A stretch of 52,500 bases of DNA from Chrysomallon squamiferum (GCA_012295275.1 CM022675.1:7475832-7528331), one strand, 5' to 3'. Shown: positions 24,816 through 35,421, numbered from the stretch's first letter. Notes: generated by a model not told the origin, from the sequence alone. Program-made: numbers and translations.

Positions 24816-24870
24816 TAAAAGCAGAAAGAAGGAAAGAGAAAATGAAAGTATAACTGAATGAGAGAGAGAG
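24390..24870. repeat. GA-rich complex array with GAGATTGACACA units
   Basis: GA, then TG (about 24474-24497), then GA with a repeated GAGAGATTGACACAGAGA module seen five times between 24580 and 24790, spaced unevenly. Confidence 0.85.
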
Positions 24871-25278
24871 GCTGTATATCTCTCCCAGTATCTCCTTTTT
24901 GTTTTATGTCTCTTTTAAAGGAAGAAAATAACTTCAAAGCTTAACAGCTTGTGATACTGATTGATGTATCAGATAATCATTATAATAATCAAACTGTTCT
25001 TGATCTAAATCAATCCATCAATCATTTCAAAGTAGAACATGTTTTTATAAGGCAAACAATCCAGAGTAAGAAAAACCAGAATAATGTCAGAATTAGTACT
25101 TTAATAGGATTAGGCATAATAACACTTCCTATTTTAGTCCTAAGAAGGATTCCTTTCCAAGATTTGATCTTAATACCCTGTGTGTGCTGAGACTGATAGT
25201 ATAAAAATAGTCATGATGGCCTGGATTTTTTAATTTTAATTTTTGTTAATTTTAATTGATAATAAAATTTAAACTGTA

Positions 25279-25281
25279 CAT

Positions 25282-25352
<71 letters not shown>

Positions 25353-25385
25353 TTTGTTTATTTATTTATTTATTTATTTATTTTT
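25279..25385. repeat. TTTA tetranucleotide array adjoining the exon c acceptor
   Basis: About 26 units with a single TTTG variant. It ends directly at the acceptor of the exon at 25394. Confidence 0.97.
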
Positions 25386-25393
25386 ATTTTCAG

Positions 25394-25453
25394 GTTAGGG
25401 ATCAGGCACAAGCCTTGTTGTTGAAACTCATGCTTCCAGCTTCTTCTCCTCAG
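25394..25453 (+). CDS. CLASP: CLASP exon c (TOG1 domain)
   Basis: A 60-base phase 0/0 exon of 20 codons, VRDQAQALLLKLMLPASSPQ, between ttttattttcag and GTAAGA. It matches vertebrate CLASP1 VREQDQTLLLKIMDQAANPQ, a HEAT-repeat helix pair of TOG1. The polypyrimidine tract of its acceptor is the end of a roughly 107-base TTTA tetranucleotide array, so the splice signal is partly made of repeat DNA. As a phase 0/0 exon it could in principle be skipped without a frameshift, though this would delete part of the TOG fold. Confidence 0.95.
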
Positions 25454-25925
25454 GTAAGATTCCTTAGAATTGATTATAATTTTAATTAAGCAGGTGACAT
25501 TTTGCTGAATCTTTCTTCTTTTGGATAACTCACCTTTCAGATAAAAGTATATATCAAGGTTAAGTGATAACGATATGCAAACTATTTGGATGTTAAATAA
25601 TAGAATATCAATGACAGATGATTTAGATAATATATTATCATTATGTTAGTGATATTAAATAAAAAATAAAAAGACATAACCATACACACACATACACATA
25701 TGCATATACAAACCCATGTATACACACATACATATATATGTACTATATTTTCATACATTCATACATGTATATTTTCATATATGCACATACTTTCGTATAT
25801 ACATAGACATATGTACAGATAACACACATACATAGATAGTATACATATGCATATAAATATACACCTATGTACGTATGCATATAATCATACACACATACAT
25901 GTACTTTGTATATTTGTTTTTACAG
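25454..25925 (+). other. CLASP intron 3 (472 bp)
   Basis: The shortest intron here. It starts GTAAGA and ends tttgtttttacag. The second half (about 25680-25905) is a degenerate CATA/TATG array; the first half is unremarkable AT-rich sequence. Confidence 0.9.
25680..25905. repeat. Degenerate CATA/CACA array
   Basis: Irregular ACATAC and CATATG units filling half of intron 3. Confidence 0.8.
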
Positions 25926-26017
25926 TATGTGTTTGACAGAATTACTCCAGCATTTTCTCACAAACTGTGGCATGTCAGAGAAGGAATTATGTTGTGCCTT
26001 CAGAACACACTAAACAG
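25926..26017 (+). CDS. CLASP: CLASP exon d (TOG1 domain)
   Basis: A 92-base exon (phase 0 in, 2 out) encoding YVFDRITPAFSHKLWHVREG and then IMLCLQNTLN, with the final Arg codon split across the intron (ag|a). It corresponds to the vertebrate CLASP1 segment YVWDRMLGGFKHKNFRTREG, the TOG1 HEAT repeat with the conserved K/R-x-x-R-E-G helix. The acceptor is tttgtttttacag and the donor GTAAGAAC. No odd features. Confidence 0.95.
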
Positions 26018-26504
26018 GTAAGAACTGCATTACTGTTGTCAGTATCATCAACTACCACCACTACTACCACAGCAACAACAACTGTCAACAACCATCACTT
26101 CAAATAAAATAATTACCTCTGCTGTAATTATTAAAATCTTTGCTGCTACTTGAACTAACTGCTACCTTCATATGTTATTAGTACTTGTGTTTCAACAACA
26201 ACAACTACAACTACTACTACTACTACTACTACTACTACCACTACTACTACTACTACTACTACAACTGATGTTGCTGCTGCTACTGTTACTGTAACACCTA
26301 CAACTACTTCGACTGTCAGTAAAAACATCAATACTACTACTGCTACTAGTACTACTACTACTACTACTACTACCACTACTACTACCACTACTCCTACTAC
26401 AACATTTAATACTACTAATGCTATTATTATTATTATTATACTGCTATTCGTACTATTACTGCAAATACTTTTATCAGTACAACTACAACTACTGTTACTA
26501 CTGA

Positions 26505-26565
<61 letters not shown>

Positions 26566-27146
26566 GCTACTACTATATTGTCATCATCATCATCATAATA
26601 ACATCTTAAAATTCATCCATACGCACAATTTAACACAAATGATTAAATTTAAAATGACAAAAATTACACCTTGATGAAATATCCGTGTAAGATGATGGCA
26701 GTTTCGAGTGTTGTCATGGAAATCAATAAACACAGACACTGTGGAACGGAATTACCAGACTTTATGGAGAGCTGGGAACTTGATTCCAAGTCTCCTGACA
26801 TTTTCTCACTGGGTCAGTGTGTCCAGGTGTTACTAATCATTTTTATTAGTCTGTGCAATACACGTTTTTGTTACATAATGTTGAAGTAATGTTATTGTAG
26901 ATGGATTTTTGTTGTTGTTATGACTGTTTAAAAATAAAAGTAAATGAACAAAATGAATGAAACAGAGCAACCAAAAATAAATGATGTTTATTTATTATAT
27001 TTTAATTATTACTTTAAAATTTGTAATTTTGTTTTTGCATAAAATTTAAGAATTAAAATATTCTTCAAAGTTTTTAGTACATTTTTACGTACCTAAAATT
27101 TAAGAATTAATTAAAGTATTTATTTTATTTTATTTTATTTTTTCAG
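26018..27146 (+). other. CLASP intron 4 (1.1 kb)
   Basis: Contains a large imperfect ACT trinucleotide array (26193-26575) and a patch of complex sequence at 26690-26830 that is open for about 70 codons on + but shows no recognised domain. The intron ends in a TTTTA repeat leading into the acceptor tttttcag. Confidence 0.9.
26193..26575. repeat. ACT trinucleotide array, imperfect
   Basis: Two blocks of ACT/ACC units (26206-26400 and about 26505-26572) separated by related imperfect sequence. The minus strand shows a poly-valine frame, which is an artefact. Confidence 0.92.
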
Positions 27147-27222
27147 ATATGGAGCTCGATGTTTGTCCCTCAGCAAGCTGACTCCATTTATATGTAAACT
27201 TCTAGATGATTCTACACCACAG
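27147..27222 (+). CDS. CLASP: CLASP exon e (TOG1 domain)
   Basis: A 76-base exon (phase 2 in, 0 out). After completing the split Arg it reads YGARCLSLSKLTPFICKLLD and then DSTPQ. This matches vertebrate CLASP1 SGAQTLTLSKIVPHICNLLG and DPNSQ, the fifth HEAT repeat of TOG1. The donor is GTAAAA. The acceptor lies at the end of repeated TTTTA units that supply its pyrimidine tract. Confidence 0.95.
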
Positions 27223-27974
27223 GTAAAACAGTTTTATTATTGTTATTATTATTATTATTATTATTATTGTTTTTGCATTGTTGTTTTTATTTTTATTGTT
27301 GTTGCTATTATTGTTATTAGTGTTGTTAATATTAATCACTGTTATATTATTTCTATTATGATTATTATTGTTTTTATTATTATTATTTCAATAACTTTTG
27401 TTATATTATTATTATTATTATTATTAAATTAATTGCTGTTATATTATTTTTGTTTTATTTTTATTATTATCATTACTGTTGCTATTTCTATTATTATTGT
27501 TTTTGTTATAGTTAATATAGTTATTGTTATTGTTATAGTATTATTATTATTACTGTTGTTCTTGTATATAGATGTTTTTTTATTATTCTTATTACTCTGA
27601 CTCTCAGCTCCTCTCCAACTCGATCTTCCTCTACAATTTTCTTTCTCTCTTTCTCTTTCTCATCCTCCCAAACTCTTATTCTTCCGTCTCTAACTCTTTC
27701 TCCCTCTGTTTTTTTAATTCTTTCTTGAGTCTCTCACTCATACCTGATTCTACAAATATTTACATTTAATACCCAATATAACCTTGTATAATCATTTATT
27801 ATTCAAACTCTTGAAATTCTTCTAACATCTTCTACCTTTTCGTCCTCACTACATTTTTTTTTTTTTTTTTGCTCTTTTACTCTCTTTTAACTTCAGAGAC
27901 TGGTCAGTAGTCCAGACTGACCATTTTTTTATTTAGAAATAAGAATTAAAAATAATTTTTGTTTTATTTGTTAG
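27223..27974 (+). other. CLASP intron 5 (752 bp)
   Basis: An irregular TTA/TTG trinucleotide-rich stretch (about 27235-27570), then a CT-rich stretch (27595-27740), then ordinary AT-rich sequence to the acceptor tttgttag. Confidence 0.9.
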
Positions 27975-28072
27975 GTTAGAGAAGCTGCTATTGCGACGTT
28001 GACAGAAATGTATCGTCACGTTGGCGAAAGACTTCGACAGGATCTGATGAAGAAAAATATCTCACAGGCCAG
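27975..28072 (+). CDS. CLASP: CLASP exon f (TOG1 domain, last HEAT repeat)
   Basis: A 98-base exon (phase 0 in, 2 out). It encodes VREAAIATLTEMYRHVGERL and then RQDLMKKNISQA, with Arg split over the following intron. The motif V-R-[ED]-A-A-I and the invariant EIYRHVGER-like string are diagnostic for CLASP TOG1 (vertebrate: VEIYRHVGERVRADLSKKGL). Acceptor tttgttag, donor GTAATA. It is the best single piece of evidence for the gene identity. Confidence 0.96.
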
Positions 28073-28289
28073 GTAATATTTGCTTTTACATTTTAATTCT
28101 AGTGTGAATGTAACAGTAGTGTTTGTTTTTTAAAATTTTACTTACGATATACCAAATGTGAAAGATTTATTGTGCGTTAATGTGATCTTTGTTAAAAAAA
28201 TGTTCCAGTGTTGATGCTAAAAGTGAATATGGATTTGGTATTCTTCAAAGCGATTGTTTTATTTCTTGTTAAAGTATATTTTATCTCTG

Positions 28290-28650
28290 TTTCTTTCTCT
28301 GATTTATTTCTGTGTGTGTGGGTTTTTTTTTTTTCAATTTATCTCTTTCTTTTGGTTTTCTGTGCATTTCTCACACGATCTTTGTGTCCATCTCTCATTC
28401 TTACTGTCTCACTCTATCCAACATTCTCTTTCTATCTCTCACTTTGTCTCCTTTTTCAGTCCTTCTCTCACTTTCTCTCTGTCTCTCTCTTTCTTTTTCT
28501 TAGACTGTCTCTCTCTCTATATATATATATATCTCTGACACAGTGTTGTCTCTCCTTCACTAATTTATTTATCTGTCTCATTCTCTCTGACTAATACATA
28601 TATCTGTCTCTATCACTTTCTTGTTCTCAGTTCTTCTTCTAAGTATATGT
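28290..28650. repeat. CT-rich low-complexity stretch
   Basis: TCTC, TTTC and TGTC units on the + strand with a TA run near 28519-28532. Not a regular array. Confidence 0.8.
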
Positions 28651-28870
28651 GTGTCTCGCTTTCTTTCTGTAAAATACTTCATTCACCGAATGTCGAAACA
28701 AAGAAGTGGTCAAATCACTAAAAAAAAAAAAAATAATAATTTAATTTCTACAACATTTCCACGACCACTGGCATCTCTGCAAAACACACAATTAGCTAAT
28801 CAGCTTTAATGTGTCAACATTTCTCGACTATTTGTCCAATTTAACTAGGACTTTTTTTTTCTCTCTCTAC

Positions 28871-29099
28871 CTGCTCTCAACATTTTGACAATCCGCACAA
28901 ACACACGAACAGACGGCAGACGTTTGTTTAAAACCGACTGTCGCTGCCTCATTGTGAACTGTTTAAAGTCGAATGTAAACTTTCTGTAATCCTTGGCACG
29001 AGTGTTTGTGTAAGGAGGAAGGTCTGTCTTTGGGTCACTATAAAACTTAGTTTCTTCATAAATTGGAATATTTCTGGTGTGTCTTGATGAATGTGCCAT
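28871..29099 (-). CDS. Candidate minus-strand exon nested in CLASP intron 6 (unrecognised protein)
   Basis: On the minus strand an ATG at 29099 opens 76 codons plus one base up to a possible donor (gagagcag|gtagag at 28870); read through, the frame stops at 28845. The peptide begins MAHSSRHTRNIPIYEETKFY, continues with a polar PYTNTRAKDYRKF segment, and ends in a basic stretch (LNKRLPSVRVFVRIVKM). Composition is varied and not low-complexity, codon use is mixed, and the + strand of the same DNA has many stops, all of which points to coding. An in-frame stop lies about nine codons upstream. I do not recognise the family and found no second exon. It may be the first exon of a nested gene, a relic of a retrocopy, or chance. 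Confidence 0.4.
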
Positions 29100-29139
29100 T
29101 AAAATTTTAACTTTAAGATGCGAAGGTTAAATGGCTACT

Positions 29140-29490
29140 GAAGTTTGAGGAATGGATGAAATTTCAGATAAAATTTGAGGTATGGATGTCATTCCAGTTG
29201 AAAATTGAGATTACTGATTATGATTTGAGGTGTAGATTAAATTCATTTTAATATATTTGAGGTGTAGATTAAATTCATGTTAATATTTAAGTTGTGTAGA
29301 TTAAATTCATGTTGATATTTATGCTGCAGTAGATAAATTCCCATTAAAATTTCAGGGTGTAGACAAAATTTGAGGTGTTTAGGTAATTTCCTATCATGGT
29401 TTGAGAGGTGTAGATTTGATTTTCATTAAGAAAAGGAGTATGTAAATGAAACTCCCATTAAATTTCAGATGTGTAGATGAAATTCTTGTT
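29140..29490. repeat. Diverged minisatellite with GTGTAGATTAAATTCATG core
   Basis: The best copies (gaggtgtagattaaattcat) start near 29227 and 29260, with a further one near 29290. Flanking copies are decayed; spacing is about 30-40 bases. Confidence 0.7.
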
Positions 29491-29902
29491 AAAATTGATT
29501 GTTAAAATGATAGCAGAATTATGTTTTATTTATAAAAAGATTATTTTAGGATGATACCATTTTGTTATATTTAATTTTGTTGTGACATCCAGTAGCCAAT
29601 AAACATTCATTCTTTCTTTCATTTTAAGATGATTGATTTTTGTTTTATTATGTATTTTGGAAGGTGTTTTAAAAAAACATGTTAATGAAATGAAAAATAA
29701 AGAGATTTATGTGAAATGTTGTACAAATTCTTTCTCAGTTTTTGTCTTTTCTTGGATTTGTTGTGTTTTGAATTTTCATTAAAAACATTTGCAATTTTCC
29801 AGGCGTAAAATAACTTTTTATTATCAAGAAAAAAAATTCATTTAAAGGGAGATAATGAGTGATAGGCTGAACAATATTTGATAATCAAGTTTACTACATG
29901 AA

Positions 29903-29903
<1 letters not shown>

Positions 29904-29940
<37 letters not shown>

Positions 29941-29954
29941 TCACACACACACAC
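29904..29954. repeat. TG array followed by CA array (hairpin-forming)
   Basis: About 16 TG units, a T6 spacer, then about 6 CA units, forming a perfect inverted repeat. Confidence 0.9.
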
Positions 29955-30264
29955 GTATTGGTGAATGAAATGACATTCTATTTTAAATACAAATATCAGT
30001 TAATGTGTATATATACAAGCCCACCTACATACAAATAAATGTTAAGGAAGAGGAAAAAAAACAACAAAAAAGATAAATAAGAGTCATGAATTTCAACAGA
30101 AGACATCCATACCAACAAGGACAAAAAATAAAAAAAGAGAAAAAAAACTTCAACAAATATTAAGAGCTCCTGTCAGCTTTCAAATTACAAACATTCATTC
30201 TGAAACAATGAGGAAATAGTAAAAGTTTATCTTCTATGTTGTTATTGTAATGATGCTTAAGGCA

Positions 30265-30330
30265 TGCTTGTTATGGCACAGTGGTTAGAGCAGATGTGTG
30301 GCATGGATACGGTTTTGAAAATATTCATGT
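30265..30330 (+). mobile_element. tRNA-like SINE head (relic)
   Basis: Contains tggcacagtggttagagcag (30274-30293), which fits the tRNA D-arm/pol III A-box pattern (TRGCNNAGTGGTTAGAGC). About 37 bases downstream comes ggttttgaaaatattc, a possible decayed B-box (GGTTCGAATCC). tRNA-derived SINEs are well known in cephalopods and other molluscs. The copy looks truncated and mutated, with no clear 3' tail. It is not a functional tRNA: the arms do not pair convincingly. Confidence 0.4.
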
Positions 30331-30457
30331 TAGGTGTTTGATATAATTAGTTTAGTTTGTTTAATGTGTTTAAGGATTACATTTTGTGATGGTTGTAAAT
30401 TTCTTAAATATAAATCGTAGACAAAAGTATTAAATTTATAGAAAAAGTGTGTGTGTG

Positions 30458-30525
30458 TATTATCTATCTGTCTATCTATCTATCTATCTCTCTATCTATC
30501 TATCTATATAGATATATATTGATAT
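30458..30525. repeat. CTAT array with adjoining TATAGATA
   Basis: CTAT/CTGT units followed by tatatagatatatat, partly self-complementary. Confidence 0.85.
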
Positions 30526-30619
30526 ATTATCCTCAGCTGTATACTAAGATATTCAAATGATATTTCATCTGTAATAGTTATTAGTTAACAAATCTTTTAA
30601 ATTTTATCATTATTTCATT

Positions 30620-30622
30620 TGT

Positions 30623-30672
<50 letters not shown>
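30620..30672. repeat. TG-GA compound array
   Basis: About 13 TG units followed by about 12 GA units. Confidence 0.93.
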
Positions 30673-30904
30673 AAGAAATCAGATAGTCAGGCTAGCAGCA
30701 AATTTAGAAAATACAGGGAGAGAAAGAAATCAAGAAAAGAATCAGAGAGAAAAATGATAGAGAAAATGAGATAACCAGATATAACTAGTGCACAGAGCCA
30801 AAAAACCGGAAGTACACAAACTATTTAAAAGAACTGTTAAACTGAATTATATTCCCTGAAATCACATTTTTCTATAATTCTGTTTCACATTTTGTTTTCT
30901 CCAG

Positions 30905-30975
30905 ACTGAACGCCATCTTTGCCAAGTTTGAAGAACAGAAGCATGCAGGAAACATGGTGCCCACTGCTGACTTGG
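30905..30975 (+). CDS. CLASP: CLASP exon g (end of TOG1 and start of linker)
   Basis: A 71-base exon (phase 2 in, 1 out). After completing Arg it reads LNAIFAKFEEQKHAGNMVPT and then ADL, with the next codon starting with g (donor GTAAGTGA). This matches the end of vertebrate CLASP TOG1 (LNVIFTKFDEVQKSGNM), after which the Ser/Arg-rich linker begins. The exit phase of 1 equals that of the candidate first exon at 51935-52085, so both can splice to the same downstream exon, which lies outside the window. Confidence 0.95.
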
Positions 30976-31783
30976 GTAAGTGATTAACAGCATTGTTTTA
31001 CCTGTCTTTTGTAATCACCAGGTGAGAGGAAACATTTACTCTCCATAATTTGTGAGGCGAGCATTTTCAAAGGATGGATGAAGAATACAGAACCAGCTTC
31101 ATTTATTTGTTTAAAAACGTTTTTTAAAAAATTTTGCATATATTATTTATTTCAGTTTAATTTATTGTTGTTATTGTTATTATTATTATTATTATTATTG
31201 TATATAATTGATAGTTACAGTATCTCAGATTATTTTTAAACTTACTCATTTCCTAAAATATACATGTATGAACATCATCATATACATTTTAAAAAAAAAA
31301 CCCACCAAAACCCAGTATTTGATTTTCAGGGTTTTTTTTTTACAGCTTATTCTGAAAACTTTCCAGAATTTCTTTTTATTATATTTTGTTTTGTGAGACT
31401 TAGCTGATGATAAACCTGATACACAACTTACATTTAATACAATTTTTTTTACTACTGGATAAACAGATGAACAAATTATTCATGAATATGAAAGTTCTCA
31501 TACAAGGGAGATAACTCCTGTTGCCTTATCTTTTCTCTTTTTTTATAGAGTAAATGACTCTAACGGGACTAAATGTATATGCATCTGTTTTATTTCTTTA
31601 AATTTAAAAAAAAAAAATGTTATTTGAAAAAAATAATCATAATGCTGATCTTTGAAACTGAGAGAACAGAAATGTAATATTAATATATCAAAAACAAAAC
31701 AAAAAATGAACCTTGATATTAATTACAAGAATATACACATACATGTACACACATATATACACATACAGATTCACAAACAACAA

Positions 31784-31789
<6 letters not shown>

Positions 31790-31844
<55 letters not shown>

Positions 31845-31916
31845 TACATACACATATACAAACATAATTATATGTATTAAAGGAGGGCAGAGAGAGAGAG
31901 AGAGAGAGAGAGAGAA
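31790..31916. repeat. TA, CA, CATA and GA compound array
   Basis: TA, then about 22 CA units, CATA units, and after a short gap about 12 GA units. Confidence 0.92.
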
Positions 31917-32625
31917 ATGTGTGGATATGTTTGTAATTATATACATATGAATAACATAAACATTTATAATTAAACATTTATTTTTATGTTTCACTTGTTT
32001 TTGGTTTGGTGCAAAACTCATATAAATTCAATGTAATAGAAAAAAAAAAAAAAAATATATATATATACAACATAAAAATTCATTTTCCATAAACATCTAA
32101 AACTTGACAAGTATATTATTATATACACAAAATATCAGTTTGTATTATTATTATTATTATCATCTGTTGTCATCAGATTGTCAAGCTTCATCAGTAACAC
32201 ACTCATCCTTCTGTCAAATCTTTTCTTGGTTGTTTCTTTCCTTTTTCTGTAGTGTTTAGTTATCTGTTTGTGAAAGTATGATGTGTGTTCTGGTGTGGAA
32301 GTTAGGAAACAAACATTATTTTTCTCAGTGGACAGGAATAATGTAGTATCTTGCTGTTAATTATAGAGTAGTAACAGATCACGCAGAAATGATGGACATG
32401 TTTAGAAAGTTTATCTACAGGCTTCATTGTATTGATGTTCAGTTGATGTCTCATTTCATTTGTCTGTCCATCTGTCCATTTGTTTGTTCATCTGTAAAGT
32501 CATTCTTAAAACTACATCAGTATGTTTGTATGGGTGTGTGTATTGTGTGTCGCCTTTCTTATTATTTTTCCTCTCTTTTTTTTTTTTTTTTTCTGTTTAT
32601 TCAGTCATTGTCCTTGGGTAATAAG

Positions 32626-32680
32626 CTATGTAATGTAATGTAATGTAATGAAATGTAATGATACATAATGTAACATAACA
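32626..32680. repeat. TAATG pentanucleotide array
   Basis: taatg repeated about seven times with one aaatg variant. Confidence 0.85.
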
Positions 32681-32880
32681 CATAATAGTCTTGTAGTACA
32701 AAAGAAAATTAGGATTATCTCAAATGTTAGCAGACGTTATTACTCTCAGGTTTTCTCTTGCATGTAAGGATTCATGTATAAGAATACACACATGCATACA
32801 GCTGCACACTTATTTTTATTTCTGCAGTTCTGTTTTAGATTCCTTCTTTTCCTTATATATACATACAGAGAAAAATGTTT

Positions 32881-32881
<1 letters not shown>

Positions 32882-32938
<57 letters not shown>

Positions 32939-32940
32939 AG
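32882..32940. repeat. GA array
   Basis: About 24 near-perfect GA units, flanked on both sides by copies of ttccttatatata about 100 bases apart. Confidence 0.93.
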
Positions 32941-33417
32941 ATTCTTTTCCTTATATATATAGAAAGATATTTAGGGAAGAGAAGGGGAAAATAAAATAAA
33001 GTCAGAGAGAGAATTCCTTTTACATACTAAAGTAATAGTAACCATCTCATCTAGTGTATGACACATAGATATAAATGTGACATACGACATCATTGTTACA
33101 CACACATATTTATATATATTACAGTGCGTGTGAGATACGACACTGTTATTATACACACATGATATACTACTGTGTCTGTGTGACAGCCCAGATTTATAAG
33201 TGACAGTGTACATTTCCTGACCAGCGTGATACAATTAAATATTTTTATGATGCTATATTTTGCCCTGTTAATGTCAAGAATGTGTGCATGAAGATAATTT
33301 GGAATTATGAACTTGTGTTGGTGACGTGTGTAGGTAGATGTTTTTAATTAAAGGTTAATGGATTTTATTATTATTATTATTTTTTTTTTTAAAACCTGGC
33401 TTTTGTGAAAATATCAG

Positions 33418-33450
33418 GAGAGTTGAAAAATGCTCACCTAGAATTGCGAG
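33418..33450 (+). CDS. Candidate 33-base microexon within CLASP intron 7
   Basis: Thirty-three bases sit between atatcag and GTGAGC. With phase 1 entry they read (G)ELKNAHLELR(G) with no stop, and being a multiple of three they keep the phase between exon g and the downstream exon. The pyrimidine tract lies about 20-35 bases upstream (T-rich at 33372-33390) and is not ideal. The residues match no known CLASP segment that I can recall. This is a possibility only. Confidence 0.15.
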
Positions 33451-33745
33451 GTGAGCTGTTTGAAAAGATGTGTGGAAAGAAAGATATTCATTTTTTGCAT
33501 TGTTAATTATTGCAGATGTTTATGCACCAGTTATTCATTCTTCTTCCATCTGCCATACCATTCTGTGTAATTGGTTGTGTGTGTGTGTGTGTGTACACAT
33601 CTGTGTCTGTCTATATGAAAAATTAAAAACAGATGTTTGAATATTTAAAGGATTTGTGTTTTGTAATCAATTAACTTCATTCAAAAACTTGTCTAATCAC
33701 AATGATCATTTGTAGTTTTCTTGAGGATTATTCTAAACTGGTTTA

Positions 33746-33750
<5 letters not shown>

Positions 33751-33779
<29 letters not shown>
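33751..33779. repeat. Poly-A tract
   Basis: About 29 A bases. Confidence 0.9.
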
Positions 33780-33782
<3 letters not shown>

Positions 33783-34059
33783 ACTAAACTATTTCTATTT
33801 AATGATTATAGTGATCCAATAGATAATAATTTTGTATATGTTTTTTACTATTTAATTTATATATCTGATACACTTTTCCTAATTTGTTACCCCTGATGCA
33901 CAGACATCATTTATCTTCTTCTTGTCACCAGTTTCTGATCTTTTGTGTGCCCTGGGGGGCCAAGGAAAAACATTAATTAGTTAAATAATTTAATGGTTTG
34001 GCCTTCAGCAATATCGATATATCTTGCCAGTACTAACTGATATGCAGAGCTAATTGAAA

Positions 34060-34560
34060 AGAAGTGGAATATCTCAACTCTTCTCTTTGTGTAACACTAA
34101 CATACTAACAGTAATATAAGACCACTTAACTCTTTTCTTTGTGTAAAACTAGCACACTAACAGAAATGTATGACCACTAAAGTCTTTTCTTTATATTTCT
34201 TTATAATATACTAATACTTTATGTAATACTAACATGCTAACAGTGATGATGCAAAACCACTGAACTGTTTCCTTTCTTCAGGCAACACTAACAAATTGTG
34301 TAAGATAACTTTTCTTTAAAGAGAACTAACTTACTAACATAGGACCTTTCTTTTCTTTATACAACGCTACTAATAACAGTAATAATAGTTTTCCTTTCTT
34401 TATGTAACACTAACATACTAACAGTAATGTAAAAGCAAGTTTTTTCTTTGTGTAACACTAACATATTAATGTAAAACCAAAAATGTTTCTTTATGTAACA
34501 CTAACATGCTAACACTGATGTAAAACCAATAAAAATTCTTTGTACCACTTAGATCTTCTC
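34060..34560. repeat. Diverged minisatellite with CTTTGTGTAACACTAACATACTAACAG unit
   Basis: About eight copies of the unit spaced 40-65 bases apart, each followed by TAATGTAAAACCA variants. Confidence 0.75.
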
Positions 34561-35284
34561 AGTATGCATTGATGTCATTACAGTAGAAAAATGGTAGCAT
34601 GCACATACTTTAATACTACACTTTTATATTACACTTAATTATTAATTATGACTGAACAACCACAACAACAAAAACAGAAGAAAAAAAATAAAAGTTAAAC
34701 AAAACTTCAAAAACTATTTCTTCACATCACCAAATGTATGCTATGAAAAGAAAAAAAAAAAACGACTATTTTTATGAGTAAGAATTTCAGTTTCTGTACA
34801 TTTTTTTTGTTTTTTCAAAGTCTTTTTCAAGATTACTGGAATATATATGCCCAGGATAAAACATAAATGAACCTTGACTGTGGCTACAAGCATGTTTTTT
34901 CTTTAAATGGTTGACCTAACTGTCCTGTTTTGACTTTCGTTAAAGAAAACTTTAACCCACACCTAGTTCCAAGCAAGCACTTTGATACAACTTGTTTCGT
35001 GAAACTAGTTTTACAGGACCAGTTTTTGCGAACATGGAATTTAAACGAAAAAAAAGAAAAGATCTGAGTCTGAGATTTCAAAAAAGAGGTCAGTTGGTCA
35101 CCTGTGTCCATGGCGATGTTTTTATCTCACCAATCTGTCTTACCTGTATGTTAGAAACTTACCTGTAAGGTTTTTACTGTGTTTGAAACTTTCCTTGTGT
35201 TTCATTTCTGGCAGCCAGACAAAGTAGTTTGTGATGAAGATGGTTTGTAGAAGAAACCAAAACATGCATGTACAGTGTTCTTTG

Positions 35285-35285
<1 letters not shown>

Positions 35286-35323
<38 letters not shown>

Positions 35324-35363
35324 ATTTTTTTTTTTTTTTTTTTTTTTTTTTATTTTTTATTAA

Positions 35364-35421
<58 letters not shown>

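Larger units (their letters stand above)
23537..25393 (+). other. CLASP intron 2 (1.9 kb)
   Basis: Between exons b and c. It contains GA arrays (about 23755-23804, 24390-24470 and 24590-24870), a TTA array (24009-24062), short TG runs, about 300 bases of ordinary AT-rich sequence (24950-25250), and a TTTA array that runs directly into the acceptor of the next exon. Confidence 0.9.
28073..30904 (+). other. CLASP intron 6 (2.8 kb)
   Basis: Contains a CT-rich stretch (28290-28640), the minus-strand open frame at 28845-29099, a diverged minisatellite (29140-29490), a TG/CA inverted microsatellite (29904-29954), a tRNA-like SINE head (about 30265-30330), CTAT repeats (30458-30510) and a TG-GA compound array (30620-30672). 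29500-29900 and 29960-30250 are ordinary AT-rich sequence. Confidence 0.9.

Noticed and set aside
26155-26388. Poly-valine frame
   Set aside because: Pure translation of the ACT/ACC trinucleotide array.
26671-26889. 72-codon plus-strand frame in intron 4
   Set aside because: No CLASP match and it would disrupt the perfectly phased d-e junction; no convincing acceptor.
30274-30330. Functional tRNA gene
   Set aside because: Only the D-arm region fits; anticodon and T-arm stems do not pair, so it reads as a SINE relic.
34884-35111. 75-codon minus-strand frame
   Set aside because: Phe/Lys-rich with no recognised motif; probably chance in a moderately complex patch.
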